Positions 58,076 to 64,000 of a DNA stretch of 64,000 bases are shown piece by piece; position 1 is the stretch's first letter; the number at the start of each line of letters is the position of its first letter. The notes under the pieces are model-generated. The model was given only the letters and a program-made list of their open reading frames with translations. It was not told where the DNA came from and made no database searches. Position numbers and translations under genes: made by a program. The stretch is from assembly GCA_934636655.1 (NCBI GenBank), contig CAKUAS010000008.1, forward strand, positions 1 through 64,000, read 5' to 3'. Source of the DNA: an uncultured Oscillospiraceae bacterium (GTDB lineage Bacteria > Bacillota > Clostridia > Oscillospirales > Oscillospiraceae).

Positions 58076-58980
58076 AGCCTTCCTCCTATCGTCTCCGATG
58101 CTATGCGCATAAACTCAGATATTGCAGTCCACTGATACGGTCGGCCACGGAAGCCGAAATTAATCGTATAGCGGTCATCGGCGGAAAAAGTGAATATCCG
58201 CACATTTTCAAGCTGCTGCACCGACAGCGCCATATTGATCATGTGCTGCGGGCAGAAGCATATGCCGATACCGTCGGCAGCCATGGCGAGCAACGTTTCC
58301 GCGTTGTCCGACTGCGCCTTGACCGTGGGCTGAAAACCGGCGGCTTTTATCATTCTGCGGCTTATTCTGCCGACAATGTCTTCGGGGTTTCCCATTACAA
58401 ACGGGAAACCGGCAAATCGTGCGAGCTCCTGTGCACTAAGCTCATCACCTGTCTCAGGCGGGCACATGCTTTTCGGGGCAAGCATTACCACTCTCTCTGT
58501 GTAAAAATCGTGCAGCACTATTCCCTGCGCCGGTTCGTCAAAATTTGCAATGGCAAGGTCGATCTCTCCGCCATGAAGCTTGCGCAGCAGAACATCGTTC
58601 ACGCTTTCATCGAGTCTAATGCAGATATTCGGATACTCGCACTGAAACGCCGATATTACCTCCGGCATTATGGACCTCCCTCGCGTGTACGATATGCCCA
58701 CGCGCAGAACGCCGCGCTGATTGCCGGTTATATCGCAGAACTCGGCCTGCATCGCCTGATAGCTGCGGTGAAAATCTGCGGCATAGCGCAGGAATATCTC
58801 CCCCTCATAGGTCAGCTCCAGCGGATTGCGCCTGACGATGAGCTTGCAGCCGAGTTCCCGCTCGACAGCCTGAATATGCGCGCTGAGCGTCTGCTGCGTT
58901 ATATGCAGCTCCTCGGCCGCTTTTGTTATACTGCGCTTCGCCGCTACCGTGACAAAGTATTCCATCGTGAGAAAATTCAT
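58054..58980 (-). CDS. LysR family transcriptional regulator
   Basis: The start at 58980 gives 308 residues. The winged helix is FVTVAAKRSITKAAEELHITQQTLSAHIQAVERELG (about 9-44). The effector domain is of the usual two-lobe type with VGISYTRGRSIMPEVISAFQ. Its promoter overlaps that of the divergent NhaC-type gene, the classical LysR layout, so it probably controls that gene and itself. Confidence 0.93.
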   Translation of the reverse strand: MNFLTMEYFVTVAAKRSITKAAEELHITQQTLSAHIQAVERELGCKLIVRRNPLELTYEGEIFLRYAADFHRSYQAMQAEFCDITGNQRGVLRVGISYTRGRSIMPEVISAFQCEYPNICIRLDESVNDVLLRKLHGGEIDLAIANFDEPAQGIVLHDFYTERVVMLAPKSMCPPETGDELSAQELARFAGFPFVMGNPEDIVGRISRRMIKAAGFQPTVKAQSDNAETLLAMAADGIGICFCPQHMINMALSVQQLENVRIFTFSADDRYTINFGFRGRPYQWTAISEFMRIASETIGGRLWTEKNI

Positions 58981-59012
58981 AGCTCGAGCCCCAAACACAG
59001 GTATTTTGCTGT

Positions 59013-59063
59013 ATTATACTCCGAAATTATCAGTTTTACAACTGTTATATGCAGTGGTAGTAT
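59013..59063. promoter_or_regulatory. Overlapping divergent promoters with LysR-type dyad
   Basis: Minus: TTGTAA (59041-59036), 17 bases, TATAAT (59018-59013). Plus: TTTACA (59035-59040), 17 bases, TAGTAT (59058-59063). The two -35 boxes coincide. CAGTT-TTAC-AACTG (59031-59044), part of a longer 8-base dyad, covers them and is the likely LysR site. Confidence 0.75.
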
Positions 59064-59084
59064 TTATACCCGAGGTGAATTAAC

Positions 59085-60392
59085 ATGCATCTTGCGGCAT
59101 TCGGTCTGTTCGCGGCGGCACTCATCGTCTGCGTCATATTTGATCTGTCGGTCATATACGCGCTGCTGGCCGGACTTTTGATATTCTCCCTGTGCGCATT
59201 CAAAATGGGGCATGGGCCAAAAGATATATTACTAATGATGTTCGACGGCGTAAAGACCGCAAAAAATGTCATCTTGAGTCTTGCACTCATCGGTATGCTG
59301 ACCGCTCTGTGGCGCGCTGCCGGAACGATACCGGCCATAATTTGCTACGCGTCCTCGCTCATCCATCCGAAGACCGTTGTTTTGATGAGCTTTGTACTAA
59401 ATTGCGCGGTTTCGATGCTCACTGGTACGGCCTTCGGCACAGCGGCGACGATGGGCGTTATCAGTATGACGATGGGCATAGCCATGGGCGCAGACCCGAT
59501 GCTGCTCGGCGGCGCGATAGTTTCGGGCGCTTATTTCGGCGACCGTGCCTCGCCGATGTCGACAAGCGCGCTGCTCGTCAGCGAACTTACGGAAACAAAC
59601 GTTTTTTCTAATATTCGCGGCATGCTGCGCCGTTCGCTCGTTCCGTTTATTGTTTGCTGTCTGCTCTATACGCTGGCGGGGGTATTTCTTCACGCAGGCG
59701 GTGACGCGCCGGAGCTCGTCAGCCTGTTTTCAAAGGAGCTGCATCTGCACTGGCTGTGCCTTATCCCCGCGCTTTTGGTCATAATAATGTCGCTTCTTAA
59801 GATACGCGTGCAGATAACGATGGCGGCGAGCATTATTTCCGCGGCAATACTCTGCCTTACTTTGCAGAACGACAGCGCCGCCTCCATTTTCTCGATGGCC
59901 GTCACGGGCTTTCACGCGCAGGACGCACAGCTCGCCGCGCTTCTCGACGGAGGCGGCATAACATCCATGCTGCGCAGTATGGCGATCATATTCATCTCCT
60001 CGACCTACGCCGGAATTTTCTCCGGCACTGGGCTGCTTGACGAGATAAAGGGACATATCCACACCCTGAGCATGCGCATAAGCGCCTTCGGCGCAGTGTT
60101 CGCTACAGCAGCGATGACCTCGATCATAAGCTGCAACCAAACGCTCGCCATTATGCTCACGCATCAGCTGTGCCGTGACACCGAACCGGATCATCAGCAG
60201 CTTGCACTGTACATTGAGGACACGGCGATAGTGCTCGCAGCGCTCGTCCCCTGGTCTATTGCCTGCGCGGTGCCGATCGACTCCATCGGCGCACCGACTT
60301 CGAGCATTCTGGCGGCAAGCTTTCTGTATCTGCTGCCGCTATGGAGCATGCTCAAAGCCGCACATGAGAAAAAACACGCTGCAAATCTTTGA
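59085..60392 (+). CDS. Na+/H+ antiporter NhaC family protein
   Basis: A 435-residue membrane carrier with about 11 hydrophobic segments. Motifs: FLGTAFGTAATMGV-like SMLTGTAFGTAATMGVISMTMGIA, GGAIVSGAYFGDRASPMSTSALLVSELT, and VPWSIACAVPIDSIGAP. This arrangement fits the NhaC superfamily, which exchanges sodium for protons or organic ions. AGGTGA precedes the start. It is under a divergent LysR, so it may import or export an organic substrate. Confidence 0.9.
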   Translation: MHLAAFGLFAAALIVCVIFDLSVIYALLAGLLIFSLCAFKMGHGPKDILLMMFDGVKTAKNVILSLALIGMLTALWRAAGTIPAIICYASSLIHPKTVVLMSFVLNCAVSMLTGTAFGTAATMGVISMTMGIAMGADPMLLGGAIVSGAYFGDRASPMSTSALLVSELTETNVFSNIRGMLRRSLVPFIVCCLLYTLAGVFLHAGGDAPELVSLFSKELHLHWLCLIPALLVIIMSLLKIRVQITMAASIISAAILCLTLQNDSAASIFSMAVTGFHAQDAQLAALLDGGGITSMLRSMAIIFISSTYAGIFSGTGLLDEIKGHIHTLSMRISAFGAVFATAAMTSIISCNQTLAIMLTHQLCRDTEPDHQQLALYIEDTAIVLAALVPWSIACAVPIDSIGAPTSSILAASFLYLLPLWSMLKAAHEKKHAANL

Positions 60393-60413
60393 CTTACAGC
60401 GTGTTTTTTTATC
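60374..60413 (+). terminator. Terminator of the NhaC gene
   Basis: ACACGCTG, 13-base loop, CAGCGTGT followed by a run of T; the stem overlaps the 3' end of the gene. Confidence 0.75.
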
Positions 60414-60431
60414 CGCACGATCAGGCTGCGT

Positions 60432-61037
60432 TCATACTTTGACCACGCCCACAGCCTGCATGTGCTGTTTTATGTAACGATCCTCAACAGTGGCTCTGTC
60501 ATAGGAGATGATACCGTTGTTATTCCATGGATCGTTGAATATGTAATGTGTCTCATCATAGCCCACAAGGAGCATGCAGTGCTCGTTTGAAAGCCATGTG
60601 AAGTCCTCGCCGCTATTCTTGAGCTTCCAGCACGGACCGACGATAACATCTCGAAGATCGATGGTCGCCCAGAGTGCAACAGGCATATCGTTGTCGATAT
60701 ATGTGCTCAGAAGATAAGGTATATCGCGCCCCGTTTCGTCGATCACGCGGTATTTTCCACCCAGCACACGCTGCATGGTCTTTTGGATCACCGGAGCATA
60801 GCAGCCCATGGCATCCTTGTCATAGGGATCGCCGACAAACTTATCGTAAGGACTCGGACCGTATAAAACTCCGTCGATCTCTTCAAAATTCTCTTTTTCA
60901 AGGTAGTTGTCAATAAACTCGTATATGGATATATCGCAGCCGAGGTACTGAAGGAACATAACCGCTGTTACGCTTTCGCAGCCCGTGAGGGCTCCACCGC
61001 CGGTCTGATCGATATAAGGTACGTCGATTTTCTTCAT
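60432..61037 (-). CDS. C39-like cysteine protease fold protein, 201 aa
   Basis: A soluble papain-like protein of the Peptidase_C39_2 class. The Cys is in GALTGCESVTAVMFLQYLG (Cys20), the His in SNEHCMLLVGYDE and the Asp in FNDPW. No signal peptide is seen, unlike most family members, which are exported. It starts four bases after the transporter stop and so is under the lysine riboswitch. Its role is unknown; a lysine-linked peptide could be a substrate, but this is a guess. Confidence 0.8.
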   Translation of the reverse strand: MKKIDVPYIDQTGGGALTGCESVTAVMFLQYLGCDISIYEFIDNYLEKENFEEIDGVLYGPSPYDKFVGDPYDKDAMGCYAPVIQKTMQRVLGGKYRVIDETGRDIPYLLSTYIDNDMPVALWATIDLRDVIVGPCWKLKNSGEDFTWLSNEHCMLLVGYDETHYIFNDPWNNNGIISYDRATVEDRYIKQHMQAVGVVKV

Positions 61038-61040
61038 GTA

Positions 61041-62597
61041 TTATGCCGCGTCCTTTGCCTTCTTGCCATTTGAGATCTTATAAAGCACCATGATGACGGC
61101 CAGCATGATAACGATGGAAATGGGCAGAGCGATGTACCAGTGCTTTACGGCGCCGGCAATGATAAAGCTCACAGCCGATACTGCAATGACGGGAACGGCA
61201 TACTGCATCTGGGTCTCAACGTGGTTTATATGGTTGCACTGAGCTCCGGCAGAGGACATAATGGTAGTATCGGATATGGGGGATATATGGTCGCCGCAGA
61301 CTGCGCCAGCCATGGTCGCGGAAATGCAGATGGTCATAACCTCGGGCATGCTTGCACACATAGGAACAATGATCGGGATCAAGATGCCCATGGTGCCCCA
61401 CGAGGTGCCGGTGGAGAAGCCGAGGAGGCACGCTACCAAGAATATTGCGACGGGCAGGAAGATACTGACTGCGGTGCTGTTGCTGAAAATGCCCTGTACA
61501 AATGTACCGATGCTAAGCTGATCAACAAGACCCTTGAGCGTCCATGCAAAAATCAGGACGGTAATGGCAGGGATCATGACCTTGAAGCCTTCGACCAGGC
61601 AATTTATGAATTCGCGTGCGCTGACGACCTTCCTGGGGATGTACATGATTGCCATGACGATAACGGTCATGAACGTTGCAAATACCAGCGACAGGCTTGC
61701 AGAGCAGTTTGCGAATGCATCGATCAGGTTTTCAGCGCCGCTCTGATATCCGGTAAGGATCATTGCGAACACCGCGGTAACAATGAGCACGATGATCGGG
61801 ATGAGCAGGTCTGATACGCGGCCCTTGCTGCTACCCTCCTGCGCAGACTGCTCCATGTCCTTGAACTCCTCGGCACCGGAGGTGAACAGGTCACCCTTTG
61901 CCGCGTTGAGCTCATGACGGCGCATCTTGCCGAAGTCAATGAGGAAGAAGCTCGTGAAGAAGACCATTATAAGAGTCAGTATAGCGTAGAAGTTAAAAGG
62001 AATGGCCGCGCAGAACATCTGGAAGCCGTTTATGTCATAGCCCTCGGGGATGTAGCTGCTGACTGCGGCCGCCCAGCTGGAGACCGGCGCGAGGATGCAC
62101 ACAGGCGCGGCAGTCGCGTCAATGATATAAGCCAGCTTCGCGCGGGATACCTTGTACTTGTCGGTGATCGGACGCATGATGTTGCCGACCGTCAGGCAGT
62201 TGAAATAGTCGTCGACAAAGATCAGAATACCGAGAGCTGAGGTAGACAGCATTGCTCCCCTCTTGCTCTTTATGCGCTTGCTTGCCCATGCGCCGTAAGC
62301 CTTGGACGCGCCGGACTTTGCAAGCAGAACGATTATCATGCCGAGCAGAACGTCGAAGATCAGGATATTGAGATCCATGTTGTCGGCCATGGAAGCGAAC
62401 AGCCGTTCAAAGCTGCCCCATGCGACATTTCCGACCGACGGCCAAAAACCAATGCCCGCAGGCAGAAGAGAGACGGAAACGAACACTGCCGCCAGCAGAC
62501 ACCCGGCAAACAGAGAGCTGTAAACTTCTTTTGTTATCAGTGCCAAAACAATTGCTACAATCGGCGGAACGATAGCCCAAGCTGTACCGATAAACAT
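61041..62597 (-). CDS. NhaC-superfamily transporter, predicted lysine carrier
   Basis: The start at 62597 follows AGGAGG; 518 residues with about 12 hydrophobic segments. NhaC signatures: STSALGILIFVDDYFNCLTVGNIMRPITDKYKV, APVSSWAAAVSSYIPEG, GFSTGTSWGTMGILIPI and GDHISPISDTTIMSSAGAQCNHINHVETQ. Members of this family under L-box control are predicted lysine transporters (LysW-type). The riboswitch and terminator immediately upstream support this. Confidence 0.9.
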   Translation of the reverse strand: MFIGTAWAIVPPIVAIVLALITKEVYSSLFAGCLLAAVFVSVSLLPAGIGFWPSVGNVAWGSFERLFASMADNMDLNILIFDVLLGMIIVLLAKSGASKAYGAWASKRIKSKRGAMLSTSALGILIFVDDYFNCLTVGNIMRPITDKYKVSRAKLAYIIDATAAPVCILAPVSSWAAAVSSYIPEGYDINGFQMFCAAIPFNFYAILTLIMVFFTSFFLIDFGKMRRHELNAAKGDLFTSGAEEFKDMEQSAQEGSSKGRVSDLLIPIIVLIVTAVFAMILTGYQSGAENLIDAFANCSASLSLVFATFMTVIVMAIMYIPRKVVSAREFINCLVEGFKVMIPAITVLIFAWTLKGLVDQLSIGTFVQGIFSNSTAVSIFLPVAIFLVACLLGFSTGTSWGTMGILIPIIVPMCASMPEVMTICISATMAGAVCGDHISPISDTTIMSSAGAQCNHINHVETQMQYAVPVIAVSAVSFIIAGAVKHWYIALPISIVIMLAVIMVLYKISNGKKAKDAA

Positions 62598-62633
62598 AAT
62601 ACAACTACCTCCTAAATTTGTGATAATAACAAA

Positions 62634-62662
62634 ATCGTGCCGCACATGAATATGCGGCACGA
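62634..62662 (-). terminator. Riboswitch-controlled terminator
   Basis: CGTGCCGCA and TGCGGCACG pair, then ATTTTGTT. It lies between the lysine aptamer and the transporter's ribosome site and is the expression platform. Confidence 0.85.
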
Positions 62663-62690
62663 CAGAAAAAAACACTTTTGCAGATATCTT

Positions 62691-62857
62691 CTTATGCAAA
62701 GCTCTCCACTATCGTGACAGTGCGTACCATGTTCTGGCACACCCCAGAAGCCTGACCTGACAGAGCACAGGCATCTTCGGCGGAGCTTCCTTTCCGTTTT
62801 CCATGCTGTCACAAAAACAAAAAACGTACTGATAAGTCCCGCGCCTCTTAGCATAAC
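62691..62857 (-). promoter_or_regulatory. Lysine riboswitch (L box)
   Basis: Minus strand. The conserved blocks are AAGAGGCGCGG (near 62850-62840), GGAAAGGAAGCTCCGCCGAAG (about 62795-62775), and CACTGTCACGATAGTGGAG followed by AGC (about 62723-62700). P1 is closed by GCATAAC/CTTATGC at the two ends. The aptamer is followed by a terminator, so lysine should stop transcription of the transporter operon. Confidence 0.93.
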
Positions 62858-62882
62858 ATGAATCGGGTGATTTGTTGGCTTG

Positions 62883-62911
62883 ATAATAGCACTCCAGACC
62901 GTTCAAGTCAA
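62883..62911 (-). promoter_or_regulatory. Promoter of the lysine-riboswitch operon
   Basis: Minus strand TTGACT (62911-62906), 17 bases, TATTAT (62888-62883). Confidence 0.7.
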
Positions 62912-63008
62912 TTGTAAATCCACATTTTATTTACATATTGTCGATGTTCACAATGTTCCGGCTCTGCTCCCAGCTGTCATTGTACATATGACCGATCGTT
63001 TCATGCAA

Positions 63009-63034
63009 AAATGCCGCTCAGATGAGCGGCATTT
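63009..63034 (-). terminator. Terminator of pta
   Basis: ATGCCGCTC and GAGCGGCAT pair; TTTTTG follows on the minus strand. Confidence 0.85.
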
Positions 63035-63046
63035 TCATTATATGTA

Positions 63047-64000
63047 TTACTTGAGTGCTGCGGTGATGATGGACATCTGATAAACTTCCTCGGCGTTGCA
63101 TCCGCGGGAAAGATCGTTTATCGGAGCGTTCAGGCCCTGAAGGATGGGGCCGTATGCCGCAAAGCCGCCGAGGCGGGCCGCGATCTTATAGCCGATGTTG
63201 CCGGACTGGATCTCGGGGAAGATGAAGGTGTTCGCGTAGCCCGCGACGGGAGAGCCGGGGAACTTCAGCTGGCCGACAACGGGAGAGACCGCTGCGTCAA
63301 ACTGCATCTCGCCGTCAAGCTTGAGCTCAGGAGCGAGCTTCTTTGCTTCCTCGGTAGCATTGCGCACGAGGTCGACATTGGGGCCCTTGCCGCTGCCCTT
63401 GGTGGAATAAGACAGCATTGCGACCTTAGGATCAATGCCGAATACCTTTGCGGTCTCGGCAGTTGCTATAGCGACCTCTGCCAGCTTCTGAGCTGCGGTG
63501 AAGGTGACGTTGCCTTCCTTGTCGACGGTATCCTGATAGTCGATGTTGATCGCGCAGTCGCCCATTGCGAGGGTCTCATCGCCGCGGATCATGATAAAGC
63601 AGGAGGATACAAGATGTGCGCCCTTCTTGGTCTTAACGAGCTGAAGTGCGGGACGTACGGTATCTGCGGTGGAATAGGTTGCGCCGCCGAGCAGGCAGTC
63701 GGCAACACCCATCTTAACGAGCATGGTGCCGAAGTAGTTGCCCTTGGAGAGAGCTGCGCGGCAATCCTCTGCGCTCATTTTGCCCTTGCGCAGTGCGACC
63801 ATCTCGTCGACCATTGCGTCCATGCCCTCGTAGGTGGCAGGATCAAGGATCTCAAGACCTTCAATATCAAAGCCGCCCTTTGCAGCCGCTGCCTTGACCT
63901 CCTCGACGTTGCCGACGAGGATCGGGGTCAGGAAGCCGTCCTTCTTCAGACGTGCCGCCGACTCAAGGATACGGGCGTCACTGCCTTCGGTGTAAACGAT
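63047..64000 (-). CDS. pta: Phosphate acetyltransferase, N-terminus beyond the window
   Basis: Converts acetyl-CoA and phosphate to acetyl phosphate in acetate formation. The frame continues to the right edge with the N-terminal family segment IVYTEGSDARILESAARLKK at its very start, so only a few codons are missing (318 visible). Further blocks: ADCLLGGATYSTADTVRPALQ, LMLSYSTKGSGKG-like AMLSYSTKGSGKG, FDAAVSPVVGQLKFPGSPVAGYANTFIFPEIQSGNIGYKIAARLGG, and GPILQGLNAPINDLSRGC. No ackA adjoins in the window. Confidence 0.94.
   Translation of the reverse strand: MVYTEGSDARILESAARLKKDGFLTPILVGNVEEVKAAAAKGGFDIEGLEILDPATYEGMDAMVDEMVALRKGKMSAEDCRAALSKGNYFGTMLVKMGVADCLLGGATYSTADTVRPALQLVKTKKGAHLVSSCFIMIRGDETLAMGDCAINIDYQDTVDKEGNVTFTAAQKLAEVAIATAETAKVFGIDPKVAMLSYSTKGSGKGPNVDLVRNATEEAKKLAPELKLDGEMQFDAAVSPVVGQLKFPGSPVAGYANTFIFPEIQSGNIGYKIAARLGGFAAYGPILQGLNAPINDLSRGCNAEEVYQMSIITAALK

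Noticed and set aside
1..64000. tRNA or rRNA genes, CRISPR arrays, insertion sequences and prophage genes
   Set aside because: None was recognised on reading both strands; a covariance-model scan would be needed to exclude a tRNA with certainty.

Overview
The window is chromosomal DNA of moderate GC (just over half, by eye) from a strictly anaerobic, endospore-forming, Gram-positive bacterium of the Clostridia, most likely the Oscillospirales/Oscillospiraceae. The evidence is the set of sporulation genes (spoIIP, spoIIE, yabP, yabQ), a reverse-rubrerythrin type peroxidase, a ferredoxin-linked 2-oxoacid oxidoreductase, phosphate acetyltransferase, S-layer homology (SLH) domains, ECF vitamin transporters and strong Shine-Dalgarno sites. 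I see no rRNA, tRNA, CRISPR array, transposase or phage gene. The window reads as stable core genome with a few accessory patches (11.2-12.6 kb, 28.9-31.1 kb).

Layout. 0-4.7 kb: a cut-off exported protein, a TSCPD protein, spoIIP, a CBS protein, rubrerythrin, and a PadR regulator with a membrane partner. 4.7-12.6 kb: an SH3b-NlpC/P60 wall hydrolase, apbE, a 3-methyladenine glycosylase, recG, a lipoprotein, a hypothetical protein and two divergent ribbon-helix-helix genes. 12.6-17.7 kb: a copper P-type ATPase and spoIIE with a coupled small membrane protein. 18-21.4 kb: a 2-oxoacid:ferredoxin oxidoreductase operon headed by a P-loop ATPase. 21.8-28.7 kb: a cobalamin riboswitch followed by an SLH-anchored beta-propeller protein, a transcobalamin-like (DUF4430) lipoprotein and a dedicated ECF transporter (T, fused A-A, S). 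29-31 kb: a secreted protein, a zinc-ribbon protein and a lipoprotein. 31-35 kb: potABCD for polyamine uptake. 35-39 kb: an RluA-family pseudouridine synthase, a free-standing 27-residue membrane peptide, an XRE membrane regulator and the yabP-yabQ-divIC-S1 sporulation/division operon. 39.2-50 kb: an uninterrupted run of twelve minus-strand genes (methyltransferase, ecfA1-ecfA2-ecfT, truA, DUF5711, cvpA, clpE-like, threonine aldolase, macro domain, rhomboid, DUF523). 50-54.5 kb: a GntR-ABC operon and methionine gamma-lyase. 54.5-64 kb: a zinc-ribbon protein, an NSS transporter, a phosphoribosyltransferase, tadA, a LysR regulator divergent from an NhaC-type antiporter, a lysine-riboswitch operon (NhaC-type transporter plus C39-like protease), and the start-truncated pta.

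The most interesting unit is the 21.8-28.7 kb cobalamin locus. A B12 riboswitch controls not only an ECF importer but also two surface proteins placed first in the operon. One is a large propeller held to the wall by three SLH repeats. The other is a lipoprotein whose C-terminal domain belongs to the transcobalamin-like family. Together they look like a complete Gram-positive surface capture and import route for corrinoids, functionally analogous to the BtuG/BtuB system of Bacteroidetes. This is an inference from gene order, riboswitch and domain family; no binding has been shown here.

A second riboswitch (lysine, L box) controls an NhaC-superfamily carrier and a cytosolic C39-like protease. 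Core-type promoters with 17-base spacing, many intrinsic terminators and several inverted-repeat operator candidates can be read directly and are listed.
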